42,888 nucleotides of DNA, from NCBI RefSeq assembly GCF_001949145.1, contig NW_019091380.1:1643023-1685910 (forward strand), in the 5' to 3' direction. The notes beneath the pieces are model-generated. The model saw only the letters and a list, made by a program, of their open reading frames with translations. It was not told the origin of the DNA and searched no databases. The translations under genes were made by a program, and so were the position numbers. Source of the DNA: Acanthaster planci. Its lineage: Eukaryota; Echinodermata; Asteroidea; Valvatida; Acanthasteridae. Shown one piece after another: positions 11,301 to 20,263 of the stretch; positions within the stretch are counted from its first letter, which is position 1, and each line of letters opens with the position of its first letter.

Positions 11301-14300
11301 CCATCAGCGATAACTACATGTAGTAACCCCTCTGCCCTGCACGAACAAAAATATCCTGAAACCCACCCCCTCCCCTTGGCAATAAAGCCCTGGACCCATC
11401 CCTGTGCACTGAACCTGTCTTGAGAAAGACGTCTTACCAACTTATTTTCCAAACCACTCCAATCACAATGTGAATTCTATTCACCTTCCACTAGCATACC
11501 TTCCTTACCAGTGCAGTGCTACTGGTAGAAGGTGCTTTCCAGAAGTTAATTCGGCAGGCCTTGCCAAGAAATTCAGAGCATACCTCACATTTAATGAGTC
11601 AGCGTATTAATGCATGCACTGTATGATGCTTCTACACAGCGCCTGCGCACACCACACAATATAATGCTCGACTTTCCTGCATCCGTTTCACATGTCTGTT
11701 GTACGCATGTGTTTGACGACGACGGCATGGCATGTCTGATGGTTTTTCTCTAGCCAGCTCTGTCATTGCTGAGTTGTGCTCGGAGTTTCTCCAGCAGGCC
11801 CGGCAAGACCAGATATGGTTCAGCTTCACTTCAGTACCCTCTGTCGCCGTACAGAGTATTTGCCGGGAATCGGTGCCGGAGTCATACAAGAGTATGATCA
11901 AGTTTCCGAGCAAGAATGAGTGTAGATGTGTTGTTACATAGCAACAACATTCCCTTGATGGGAACTCATTGCATGCCCATAGGTTCATGTGGATTTGATG
12001 CAGGACATGATGAGCGTGTTTTACTCATTTCTATTTGAATGTGTGGTCTTCAGGCACGTGCTGGGTGCATGCACAAAGACAGGTCAGTAACTTTCCACCA
12101 AGCTCTCTATGCCAGTGAGGGTGTACTTCAACTCAGAATGCATAGAGTACCGAAGTGAATACGTCTCGGCACAAGTATGTGTGTAAAAGGCATTCAAGCG
12201 AGAGCCATGAGCTCACACTCGCACATACTCCATTCATTTGTATGGCACTTGCTGGTTCGAAATGATGTCACACTTTAGTACTCTATCGGGATGGGAAATA
12301 TAATCCAGATCCAGTCTTGGGCCCAGACTGTTTCCTGGCTTCAAACGGTCCAGTATTGTTTGTTGAGAACTTTCTCAAAGCCTAAGAAACTCACAAATCT
12401 TTATCAGTGCGAGAAACATCCACATGTAACTCCTGGTCATTGTACAAAAGCTCCTGTTGTTGTTTGTTCATATTGTGAGTTATTTTCCCTTAGCTCCAGT
12501 GATGAAAAATGATGGACCCCAGCCTCATTACACACCAAACTATCAAAGCTCAGATCAGGTAAATACCAAATGAAAGTGTTAAAGTCCAAATAGACATAGT
12601 CAGTGATTTAATATACATGTTTACGTGTTTGTAAAATAAGCAAGTACACGTATAACAAAGATGGTACATCTTAGCTCAGATATAATGAAATCGACCACAG
12701 TGCTAAGCGTCAGTGTGCAATTGAATATAGCATTTAATTCATTCAATTTCAAATGCCCTTCATTTATGTAAAAGTATCAGTCAAACTTGCTTTTCTGGAA
12801 AAACATTTATTTTGGCTGTGTTCGCATAAATGCAGTGCTCCACTTTGTCACAACAAAACTAGCTTGATTGTGATGGTAGGCTTTATTGCCATGTGCCCAG
12901 GGGCCAGTTTCACAGAGCTGCTTGAGTACAAAATTTGCTTAATCACGAAAAACCTTGCTTAATAAACAAAGGTTACCAGCTCAAACTCTATGTGATTGTC
13001 ATGCTAACCAAAAGACACGTAAATACCATTCCAAAACATACATAACAAAGTTTTGGCTGGTAACCTGATTTGTCAAGCAAGGGTTTTTCACTTCTAAACA
13101 AATTTTCACTTTAACAGCACTATGAGATTGGCCCAGCTGCCAAAACAACTGGCCTGTGTACTGATGACTGCATAGTTTGCATGTGCGTTCTTCCATGGGA
13201 ACCAGGTGGAGGGAAGACAGAAGCTGGCCTATAAAAGCATTCATGTGAAAAAAGGAAAAGTACAATGTCATTATCATCAGTACATGGGACTGTTTCACAT
13301 GTAAGATTACAACAGCAGAGATGTTGAACGCAGAATTCTCAAGGTATGACTGAGTCTGCAGTCATGCTTGGCGATCTACAGTCAGACCACAACACAGATT
13401 AGCTCATAGCCATCTGGGCAAAATTAATGCAGTTGGACAGTTAGGTTGTCAGTGTTCCTTTGAGAGGTGTCTGTTCTTTTCTTCTTGCAGATTTTGGTGT
13501 ATTTTGTAAGCCTGGAGTTTGGCAATATACCTGGTATTCAGGGGCTGTTTGTAGCTTGCTTGTTTGCTGGGACTCTCAGGTGAGCTAGCAGAAATATAGC
13601 CGATATGTAATCAGGATTTGATGATGCTTATGGACATGTCATTCAGCCGTCTATCACATGTCTATCATTGTAATGATCTGGATTGGTTACAATTCAAAGT
13701 CTTAACCACTTCCTGCCGGGGACTCTGGAATTGGAGACGTATGGTTTATATGCGTGGCCGGGGTTTCTGAACTCGGACAAAGGAAACAGGGCCCTGTAAC
13801 AAAAGACCGTACTCCAAACAAAAGACCAGGCTGCTGGGCATTACCAACATTTTTCACTCTCAAAAGTGGTGATAATCCAGCCTTGTTTTGAAACCGTATA
13901 CCAGGGTTTGGGGCATTGAGAGCGAGTGGATTACCACCGGGGACAAAAGCACTCCACCACCGCAGTGATGAGCCACACAGCACCGCTGCACGCTAATCTG
14001 GCCCCTATTAAAAAGAGGTCAGCAGTGCACTGAGCCAACACCGCACAATCTGGGCTCTGTTTACAAGGCTGCAGGCCTGGCTGAAATACTCGGGCATCAA
14101 TGAAGGTCACCTGTCAACTTAGAGTAGTGCCTAAAGATTACTTGGTGCGGCTATAAACGACCGTTAAATGAAATGATGAATTTTTGAAGGATTTTGAAAA
14201 TGGAAAAATGATAGTCATGCCAGCCAACATCATCAACATTGAAAAATGCCCCGGCATGAAGTGGTTAATTTTAATGCAACTTGGTCCTTCAATAAAATTT

Positions 14301-17300
14301 TTATCCTGTTATTTTCTCTCAGTGTCCTCTACGTTGAGACAGAAGTAATGTATTTGAAGTTTAAAGCGCACTTCCTTGCAAGAGGGGCATCAGAAACTCA
14401 TAGTTTTGTTGTTGTCTTGCTTCGTTAACCCCTTGACATTGGGACTTTTTTCTGAAAGCCGACTCTGAGAATTCCATCCTGGCTTGACCACGAAGGCAAC
14501 CTGCCAAACCGCAAATTCTCGGTTTGTGGCCCTTCGTGCTCTGCACGCTTTGAATTACACTGTGAAAAGGCTCATTGTTCGGTGGCATGCGGCTCTACTC
14601 GTGCTTCCGCATTCCCGTTGCCTCTTTTCAAAGTAGGGACTATTGTGAAGCTGGTGATTATTGTGCAAAATCGGCCTTTTCATTTCTTGGCAACACACAA
14701 AGGCCAATCACCATATATACAAGAGCCAGGGTGTGCCTTCTTTCATCGTGTTCGCTCGAGCGTGGACCGGAAATAATGGCTGAAAAGCAGGCTGAGGGAT
14801 CTCAATTTTTACAGCGGCTCTTACCGCTTCCCGGTGAGAAGGGTTTAAATAGCTCTGGTTTGCACTCTGTGCGTCGTTTTAGCGGGTATAAAATCTCTGA
14901 TGAAGAGGCATTTTGTTGTTTGATGCAATGGTGTTACTTTAAAACCAGAGGATAAAAAACAGCGCTCTTTGAGTTGTAAGAGCTTGGATTTGCAATAGAA
15001 AATGGAAATTTGTAATGAGCAAATTGTTGGTTTTCGTTCAGCACTGTGTCGTCAGGACTGAATGCTTTAGCCGCCGTGACCTTAATGGACGTTGTGCGGC
15101 CATGGAGAGGTCCTCCCAAGCAACGCGCGGACTCAGACGCCAGCCAAGAGGGCTCCACCAACACTGCCAACAGCGCCACCACTTCAGCGTCAACACCCCT
15201 GACCTCCGTGGCCGTGAATCAGGCCCAGGACCGGTGGGACACGATCATCTCAAAGATACTCAGTAAGTCAAATTGGCTGTCTGGCCGGATTTTGCAGACC
15301 TGCAAAGTGCAGAAATTTGTTAAGTGCAGAAAATGTGAACTTAGCAGAAGCTGGTTACCCCCAAAAAACCTCATATAATGTGTACTGTTTCCGACTGGCT
15401 CCCATGTGACTTTGCTTTGTAGATAAATGTGCTTAGTAACCACTTAAAGCAGCTGTGTGGAATTTGGCCAATAGAAACTGCCGACTGGTACTTTAACAGA
15501 TTGTGATGTTATCCTCACACCTAGCTGTTGCTGTCATTTTTTTTTTGATGTGTGGTGGAATTTAACCATGACAGAAACTGCATTTCTTGTGTGTGCCTGT
15601 TATCATGGCTGTAGTATTATGATTTTAAAAGAAACATTAAAGCTTTTTCACCAACAGTTTATAAATGATACTTGAGACTTATTCCAAATTCAGGAAGGAC
15701 AATAATTTTTCATCTCTGATGCATTTAGGTTGTTTTCGTCTCTTCAGTAACGATAATTGATCTTTTACATTCAGTGGGTCGTTGAGGTCTGGTGAAAGTA
15801 GAAAATCTAACAGTCAATTTCATCTTAACGTTTTAACGCATTTTTTTGAGAGTTAAAGATCTTCACTTTTTATGCATAATATGCCTATTGTTGTAGGGCT
15901 GTTTGTGAAAAAATTCATTTTCTCAAACAAGTGTTTCTCCAGGCTGACAGTTTTGCAACCTGATTTATGTAAATGTGGTTCCTGAAATTTCAGTTTTACC
16001 TTTTGTCGGCTTTCTTCACGTGGAAAACTCTTAAGACCATTATGCTTTTGCTTACAGCTGCTGTGTTCGGCGTCATAAGTATTGGCTTAGCTTTCCTGGC
16101 TTCTAAGCTAGGCTCTCTGGTCAAGACGGCTAACACTGTGGTAGGTGGTGTGGGTGGACCACTGCTTGGTGTGTTTTCATTGGGCATGCTCTACAGACGA
16201 GCCAACACTGGGTGAGCAGGAGTTGATTATTACCTTTCAGAAACACCTCATCGGACGACCCACCGCTGTCAATAAACAAGGTTTCTTAAGCAAAATGCCA
16301 CCTTTGAAGCATGCTGGTAATACAGTAAAATTGGCACATGAATTACATAACAGCTTCAGCATATTATATGGACTCATTAGCACAAAAGAAGAAAAAAAGG
16401 AAATTTGGTCAAGCTGGCTGAAGGATGTATTGATGATGTCCATGACTCGAATCCCAGAGGATACCATACCTTTTTATTTCCGGTATGTTTCCCGTGAGAA
16501 AAGATAACTTTTGAAAGGTTATGTAATTTACTGGCACCGGTACTAGCCAAATAAATGGCCTTGAATTTTGTTTTATTCAAGAAAAAAACTGCTCACTTCT
16601 CATGTTTCTTGATTAAACCTCATTTATTAGCATGGCGCCCATATGACATTGTGTGATAATATATTACCAGCATGCTGTGAACATGACATTTTGCTTGAAA
16701 AGCTGCATTTGTTAGTGGGTAGTAGGATTTGGAGTCAAAAGCGCTGTTTAAGTTTTAGTCTCTGACTCGTCCCAAGGCAAGATTGTCTGTTTGATCCATG
16801 AGTAGCAATCTACAACACAACCAGTAGGGGACCAGTCTGCCCCTGTTGGTACGGGCCATGCACGTGTGTCATTTCTTATTCAGACCTCCATGACAGACTT
16901 CCTCAAAAAAATGCCATCTTTGTTCCACCTCATTCTAGGAGGAGCAGTCGGTGCTCCTGTTGGTTTTGAAGCTGGACTGGATTAGACCAACTTTTGTGGT
17001 CGCAAAGCCTTGGCAAACGTTCCCATATGGAAACAATAGCTGGGTCCAGTTTCCTGGAACTGCACAGCCAAGGATACCACTTCACAAATGTATGTGAAAA
17101 ATCAGCTGGGAACCAGTCACAGCATACATGCAGTGCCTGGTATTTAGGCTGGTGACCAACTTTTGGTTAGCAGCATTTTTTTACCACTCAACACATTCCC
17201 CCTTGACGCAAGGGAAGGCCAGGACTGCATATGAGGCCCTGTGGACTGCCTAAGAGGGCCTAGGAACGACCTACTGGGGGTTCTAAATCTCTGTTTCATC

Positions 17301-20263
17301 TTCGCCTCCAGCTCCTCCTAATTCTTCCCCAACGTTGAACTTTAGCTCAGCAAAGATGGAAGAATTTTAATGAAGTTTCATTATCACAGGCTCACAAGCA
17401 TTTTCACTGTCAACGACCAAGCCTGCAACGAATCTGAGGCAAAAATAAAGCTGTGATTTAGAAAAGCCCCCATAAAAACAAACAGTATATGCGTACACCA
17501 ATGTTAAATCATGTTTTCTGGTGAATTTTCCACAGCGGGGCTCTGATAGGAATCCTTGTAGGTTTCTATCTGGCCCTCTGGATGACAATAGGGGCAGCAA
17601 CGCACCAAGATGAAAACGGCAACATCAAAGAAGATGCCTTTGCATTGTACAGGGTAAGTCAAGTTGTGTAAAGGCCTCTTCACACGAGCGCTGAAAACGC
17701 ACGTCTGGGCCAATCGGCACCACGGCGTCTGTGTCTTGCTATGTGTGAGATTTCTTCGCCGACTTTCACACGGTGCAATGTTTATCGCGTAGCTGACGTT
17801 CCTTGTTCCGCCACGATTTGCAACTTCTACTGACATGTCTGAGCAAAGCAGTGATGGAAATAGCTGGATTCGCATCGCGAAATTCGATACATTTTGTGCA
17901 AAAAGCGAGACAAACATGAAATTTCCATTCATAATTTTTGCGAATTGAAATTTCTTTTAAAATCATGCATGCGGCCACGGCGAGCTCGCGGCACGGATCG
18001 GAAACCAGTGCCGGCCCATACTATACTGTAGTGGCTTCACAGCAAAAACGAAGTGTTTGACAAAACAAACTCACCCCCAGTTTCTTGCCCAAGTTTCGCG
18101 CAGCTCTAGGCCCATGGATCGTGGGGAAATGAGGTTGTTGCAATTTGGTAGGATTATATAGCACGTGTAGTTCGGTAGAGTACGGTACGAGGACACACAT
18201 GGACATTCAATAGTGGTGCCATGAACTACACGTTGGAACATACACCCCAATTGCGATACCAGCTTCGCACGTGTAAGCACAAGTAAGCACGTGTTAACTT
18301 CTGTCATTTTGTTTTTCACAGTATTTTGCCAAAATACCGTGAAAAAAAAAACAGAAAAAAGAAGATTTCCTGGACTTTTGAGGAAACAGTGGACGTCATT
18401 AGGATGATGGCTAGGGCCGATATCTAGATGAAAATTGAGGGAGCCCTGCAAAGCCACAAGGTGTATCAACTCACAGGACCCTCGCGACGATCGCACTCTG
18501 CATTCACATGTCCGATCACGGTGATCATAACACAGATTTTGCATCAATGTGAAGTTTTTTAGGAGGTCTCGATCGCTGCGACGATCGCTCAGGACCTGTG
18601 TTATAATCGTGCGATTTCGTGATTGAGATAGACTTTCACACGACATGATATCTCTGCGATTGTAACGTCGATGTGATTTCATCACACAGGACCTCTGTTA
18701 TCGGCGCTCGTGGAATAGGCCTTAAAACAAATGCAGAAACTAAGTCTGTTGCTAAACCATCAAATGGTGAAAAGCAATTGTGTGAAAACCGGGGACAGTT
18801 TCATGGTGCCGATTATTGCCAAGGAGAGGCATGTGCTAACTGTAGCAGAAAATTGAAGTACACACCGTGGCCAGGAATTGGTAACAATTAGAAGCAAGTT
18901 CAGACTTCTGCTAAGGCATCAGGAATGTGGCAAAGCAGGCAGGACTCATGCTCAGTGGGTCAGGGGTTCAAATCCACCCACTGGCCATACATTGTGGCCT
19001 TGGGCGAGCCACTTTACCCCTACTTGCTGCCCTCTACCCAGGAGTATGAAGGATACCAGGGATCAACCGGCAATGGACATGCCATCCCATCCTGGGCTAG
19101 AACCAATCTCAGTTGTTGCATACCAAGGAAACCTGAGATAAGCACAGGCCTAATGAGTTACAATGATTCAGGACAGACTTGGGTGCTTGCCACACCATTC
19201 AAGTATGTGCTGCTTATTGTGTCCATGAAATGAATGGAGCATTCCATTAGCATTATATACCGCTTTACCAGCCTGAATCCCCATTTCTTCTAAGTATGAG
19301 AATCCTGTCGTGCCTTGTAGGTCTCTTTCATGTGGTACAGTATGTTCACCAGTATGGCTACCTTTCTAGTGGGAGTTATAGTCAGCGAGATCATACGATG
19401 CTGCATTCCAGATGAGAGATACAAGCGAGTGGACCCACTTCTGCTGGCAACATTTCTGAGGTAAACATGGAGGGGCTGGCTACAAAGAAAGATTGTACGA
19501 AGAGAGGTCATGGCTTAACCCTAACTGTCCTCAGTCCTCCAACAGGTGAAGGACTGAGGACTGTTAGGGTTAATGTACTCTGATTGCATGCACACTTGCC
19601 CTGGCGTGGGACCAATGCTGAAACTGTCACTGATGCTTTGTGGCCTCCTAACAGGTGTAATGAAGGAAGGATGGAGAAATTGAATTACCTGTGGATGTGG
19701 ATGGGGGGACCCATGTTTTTTGGTAGGAATACACCTGTTGTGTTTCCCTGCATTTTTGCTTGTTGTCAACAGGGGATTTGGATAGCTTTGAAGACAGAAA
19801 TTATCGCTTCAAAGCATGCTGTGCTTATGTGTTCATGATTACCTTAATTTGGGGCTGTTTTGCCCTGTTTTAAATATGACTGACCCCCCTCGTAAACGTT
19901 TGATCTCCCACGTCTTACAATTATGATTTGACTTACAATGGACCTGTGATACACCTTGATCACAGATACGTAGCTTTGGAATGGAGTTTCTTTGTCATAT
20001 TGGCTTCAATTGATTAATCTTTTCTCTGTTTCTTGTCCTGGGACTACAGACCGAAAGGTTGGCATAAGTCCTTCCCGGGCACGGATTCGCACAACCCAGA
20101 CATGCGGATTGGAGATCCGGTGTTCCAAAGTTTACTGGCCTCAGGCAACCAGAGCGTGGACCAGGAGAATGAGTCGCTGCTGGGTGATCTGGAAGGAAAT
20201 GACATCCATGAATTAGGGTCAGTTATAAACGAGGTCACAGACATGAGAAGCGCGCAGTATTAA
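2176..20263 (+). CDS. SLC5-family sodium-coupled transporter (SMVT/SMCT-like, SLC5A6/A8/A12 clade), complete 15-exon gene
   Basis: Members of this clade use the Na+ gradient to import monocarboxylates, short-chain fatty acids, or vitamins such as biotin and pantothenate across the plasma membrane. Coding exons are 2232-2365, 3133-3352, 5398-5515, 7701-7768, 8643-8797, 9306-9446, 9836-9921, 11025-11066, 12494-12558, 13491-13579, 15042-15262, 16058-16211, 17536-17653, 19321-19460 and 20050-20263. They sum to 1965 nt, or 654 residues plus stop, and every junction keeps frame. Family signatures are LGVPSE in TM2, YAPALAL, GGIKAVIWTDVFQ (residues 181-193), GTLSTVSSGLNALAAVT, and GGVGGPLLGVFSLGM. 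Human SLC5A8 is 610 residues; the extra length sits in one extracellular and one cytoplasmic loop. LGVPSE, the YW after TM2 and FAYY resemble SLC5A6 more than A8, so the substrate cannot be named. The C-terminus (SAQY) is not a classical PDZ ligand. Confidence 0.92.
2366..3132 (+). other. Intron 1 of SLC5-like gene
   Basis: GT..AG intron. I recognise no repeat with defined ends and no nested gene in it. Confidence 0.6.
3133..3352 (+). CDS. SLC5-like exon 2 (residues 45-118)
   Basis: The acceptor is CCCACCAG and the donor is GAT|GTAAGT (phase 0). It encodes the loop FLMADRSM and TM2-TM3, including PVAISVIASYLSAITILGV and PSEV, the strongest SLC5 signature in the gene. Confidence 0.93.
4605..4902. 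mobile_element. TTAA-flanked non-autonomous element, copy 1 (intron 2)
   Basis: The copy is flanked by TTAA at 4601-4604 and 4903-4906 and begins CCCTAACCCTAC. The body is about 85 percent alike by eye to the copy at 7139-7444: both hold TAAAATGTAGTACT near the left, GAGGACATGAC, AAGACAATGTACCAT, GCGCTAGGTCCTTCAGGCTC, and TAGTATTTTGTAGTACT near the right. A TTAA target and CCCT end are piggyBac-type features. The right end is decayed. There is no coding capacity. The left end only looks telomeric by chance. Confidence 0.65.
5398..5515 (+). CDS. SLC5-like exon 3 (residues 119-157)
   Basis: The acceptor is TTATGCAG and the donor is CAG|GTAAGG (phase 1). It encodes YLHKRF, then the TM4 segment ending VVLYAPALALEA, aligning without gaps to the TYEYLELRF..YAPALAL block of SLC5A8. 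Confidence 0.92.
6168..6223. repeat. Short inverted repeat, 13-bp arms
   Basis: AATTTTGCCTGGT at 6168-6180 is complementary to 6211-6223, with a 30-base loop. It is an isolated hairpin in intron 3 with no known role. Confidence 0.5.
6866..7116. mobile_element. MITE with GGGCCCAATTTCA ends, copy 1 (intron 3)
   Basis: The left end GGGCCCAATTTCATGGCACT and the right end (reverse complement AGGCCCAATTTTGTGACACT) are imperfect terminal inverted repeats. The body has runs of GCTTA/GCTAAC and CAGAATT in both orientations. It belongs to the same end family as 12900-13135 and 22926-23442. Superfamily not assigned; no convincing target-site duplication is visible. Confidence 0.65.
7139..7444. mobile_element. 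TTAA-flanked non-autonomous element, copy 2 (intron 3)
   Basis: This is a second copy of the family at 4605. The right end is ACTGTTAGGG followed by TTAA (7445-7448). The left end is CCCTTACAGT preceded by TCAA, a one-base-decayed TTAA. The ends are inverted repeats in 9 of 10 positions. The same ACTGTTAGGG-TTAA end caps the 51-bp element at 19519. Confidence 0.68.
7701..7768 (+). CDS. SLC5-like exon 4 (residues 158-180)
   Basis: The acceptor is CCTCAACAG and the donor is CTG|GTAAGC (phase 0). The short exon encodes TKFPIFATVLTTGILCTIYT, the TM5 helix that precedes the GGxKAVIWTD loop. Confidence 0.88.
7769..8642 (+). other. Intron 4 of SLC5-like gene
   Basis: GT..AG intron. Nothing is recognised beyond a weak tRNA box-B-like sequence in antisense near 8085, not called. 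Confidence 0.5.
8643..8797 (+). CDS. SLC5-like exon 5 (residues 181-231)
   Basis: The acceptor is GTATTCAG and the donor is CAA|GTGAGT (phase 2). It encodes the near-invariant GGIKAVIWTDVFQ, then a membrane helix and GHLNFF, which aligns with GRLNFW of SLC5A8. Confidence 0.93.
9306..9446 (+). CDS. SLC5-like exon 6 (residues 232-278)
   Basis: The acceptor is GCTTTTAG and the donor is AAAAG|GTGAAT (phase 2). It encodes FSPDPTERLTFWGLIIGG and VSQTSVQRF, matching the NPNPLQRHTFWTIIIGG / NQSQVQRY block of the family. Confidence 0.92.
9604..9727 (-). mobile_element. Short retroelement fragment with 15-bp target duplication, Penelope-like motif (intron 6)
   Basis: The 15-mer ACATGAACAAATTTT occurs at 9589-9603 and again at 9728-9742, bracketing 124 bp: a clear target-site duplication of retroelement length. 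On the minus strand the insert holds GATTC-TGCTA-GGATC (a 5-bp stem) followed by GAAAC GTCGGGC. This layout resembles the stem II/GAAAC part of hammerhead ribozymes known from Penelope-like elements. The CTGANGA half of the core is decayed to TTGAGAA. The class assignment is from motif memory and is tentative. Confidence 0.5.
9836..9921 (+). CDS. SLC5-like exon 7 (residues 279-307)
   Basis: The acceptor is TTTGTTCAG and the donor is ACA|GTAAGC (phase 1). It encodes one hydrophobic helix ending LVLFAYYN; the FAYY ending is like SLC5A6. Confidence 0.88.
9922..11024 (+). other. Intron 7 of SLC5-like gene
   Basis: GT..AG intron of 1.1 kb containing an A-run near 10290-10300. No element with defined ends is recognised. 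Confidence 0.5.
11025..11066 (+). CDS. SLC5-like exon 8, 42-nt micro-exon (residues 308-321)
   Basis: The acceptor is TTTCTTCAG and the donor is CAA|GTATGT (phase 1). It encodes only 14 residues, including an N-glycosylation sequon N317-S-T. It lies in the extracellular loop and is the least conserved part, so it is supported mainly by splice-site quality and frame continuity. It is phase 1 on both sides, so skipping it would keep frame. Confidence 0.7.
11067..12493 (+). other. Intron 8 of SLC5-like gene
   Basis: GT..AG intron of 1.4 kb. A plausible acceptor (TTTCTCTAG near 11752) precedes an open frame, but that frame shows no transporter similarity and has no fitting donor. Nothing else is recognised. 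Confidence 0.5.
12494..12558 (+). CDS. SLC5-like exon 9 (residues 322-343)
   Basis: The acceptor is TTCCCTTAG and the donor is CAG|GTAAAT (phase 0). It encodes a polar extracellular stretch ending SSDQ, which leads directly into ILVYFV and so matches the APDQxxxY block of the family. Confidence 0.8.
12900..13135. mobile_element. MITE with GGGCCAGTTTCA ends, near-palindromic (intron 9)
   Basis: The left end GGGCCAGTTTCACAGAGCTG and the right end (reverse complement TGGGCCAATCTCATAGTGCT) extend inward as imperfect arms of about 80 bases on each side, meeting at GGTTACCAGC / GCTGGTAACC. The whole copy can fold on itself. Same end family as 6866 and 22926. Confidence 0.72.
13491..13579 (+). CDS. 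SLC5-like exon 10 (residues 344-372)
   Basis: The acceptor is CTTCTTGCAG and the donor is CTCAG|GTGAGC (phase 2). It encodes ILVYFVSLEF, then PGIQGLFVACLFAGTL, the very conserved PGLPGLFVACAYSGTL segment. Confidence 0.93.
13706..14264. mobile_element. piggyBac-like non-autonomous element (intron 10)
   Basis: Flanked by TTAA at 13702-13705 and 14265-14268. The ends are CCACTTCCTGCCGGGG and, in reverse complement, CCACTTCATGCCGGGG (one mismatch in 16). A TTAA duplication with a CCY end is the piggyBac pattern. It is 559 bp with no transposase similarity. Confidence 0.7.
14429..14844. mobile_element. Possible second TTAA-flanked element (intron 10)
   Basis: TTAA at 14425-14428 and 14845-14848 bracket ends CCCCTTGACATTGGGA and (reverse complement) ACCCTTCTCACCGGGA. 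They match at about 11 of 17 positions, so this is a weaker call than its neighbour at 13706. An open frame crosses its right border and shows no family similarity. Confidence 0.35.
15042..15262 (+). CDS. SLC5-like exon 11 (residues 373-446)
   Basis: The acceptor is TTCGTTCAG and the donor is CTCA|GTAAGT (phase 1). It begins STVSSGLNALAAVT, then MDVVRPW, then an unusually long Ser/Thr/Ala-rich cytoplasmic loop (about residues 397-430) before the next helix. The loop is roughly 30 residues longer than in human SLC5A8. GC content is higher here than in the flanking introns. Confidence 0.92.
15263..16057 (+). other. Intron 11 of SLC5-like gene
   Basis: GT..AG intron, AT-rich with T-runs. No repeat or gene is recognised. 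Confidence 0.5.
16058..16211 (+). CDS. SLC5-like exon 12 (residues 447-497)
   Basis: The acceptor is TTGCTTACAG and the donor is CTGG|GTGAGC (phase 2). It encodes two helices, with VFGVISIGLAFLASKLGS and VVGGVGGPLLGVFSLGM, the family's VFGMVGGPLMGLFALGI motif. Confidence 0.93.
16212..17535 (+). other. Intron 12 of SLC5-like gene
   Basis: GT..AG intron of 1.3 kb. No element with both ends is recognised. Confidence 0.5.
17536..17653 (+). CDS. SLC5-like exon 13 (residues 498-537)
   Basis: The acceptor is TTTCCACAG and the donor is AGG|GTAAGT (phase 0). It encodes GALIGILVGFYLALWMTIGA followed by an acidic, glycosylation-free extracellular loop. A PIF/Harbinger-like element begins only 18 bases after the donor. 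Confidence 0.9.
17672..18722. mobile_element. PIF/Harbinger-like DNA transposon remnant, 1.05 kb (intron 13)
   Basis: Terminal inverted repeats AGGCCTCTTCACACGAGCGC (left) and AGGCCTATTCCACGAGCGCC (right, reverse complement) are flanked by TAA on both sides (17669-17671 and 18723-18725). TAA fits the TWA target of PIF/Harbinger elements. Near 18357-18425 a plus-strand frame reads KKISWTFEETVDVIRMM, faintly like the SANT/Myb-type start of the second Harbinger protein. The right third is rich in GATCGC motifs in both orientations. A 204-codon minus-strand open frame (18071-18685) has no recognisable domain. Confidence 0.55.
18915..19190 (+). mobile_element. tRNA-derived SINE (intron 13)
   Basis: A polymerase III box A match TGGCAAAGCAGG at 18928-18939 is followed 25 bases later by a box B match GGTTCAAATCC at 18965-18975, tRNA-like spacing. 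The body then runs GTGGCCTTGGGCGAGCCACT and CCCAGGAGTATGAAGGATAC, the typical conserved body of many deuterostome SINEs. The ends are approximate; no clean tail or target duplication was found. Confidence 0.75.
19321..19460 (+). CDS. SLC5-like exon 14 (residues 538-583)
   Basis: The acceptor is GCCTTGTAG and the donor is CTGAG|GTAAAC (phase 2). It encodes the last helix, beginning MWYSMFTSMATF (compare NWYSLSYLYFST in SLC5A8), then a juxtamembrane CCIPDERYKRVDP. Confidence 0.9.
19519..19569. mobile_element. 51-bp TTAA-flanked hairpin element (intron 14)
   Basis: TTAA at 19515-19518 and 19570-19573 bracket a 51-bp unit that is almost only terminal repeats: 19519-19538 (CCCTAACTGTCCTCAGTCCT) is complementary to 19550-19569 with one mismatch, leaving an 11-base loop. 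Its right end ACTGTTAGGG-TTAA is the same as that of the 306-bp element at 7139, so it looks like a minimal relative of that family. Confidence 0.7.
20050..20263 (+). CDS. SLC5-like terminal exon 15 (residues 584-654, stop)
   Basis: The acceptor is GGACTACAG. It encodes the hydrophilic cytoplasmic tail of 71 residues, rich in Asp/Glu, ending SAQY-TAA. The tail is not conserved with vertebrate members. Confidence 0.88.

Noticed and set aside
11752-11941. Open frame after a good acceptor in intron 8
   Set aside because: No similarity to SLC5 proteins, and exons 8 and 9 join in frame without it.
14575-14955. 126-codon open frame in intron 10
   Set aside because: It crosses the right border of a probable transposable element and resembles no known family.
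18071-18685. 204-codon open frame on the minus strand
   Set aside because: It lies inside the Harbinger-like element, has no recognisable domain, and its composition follows the repeated GATCGC words.
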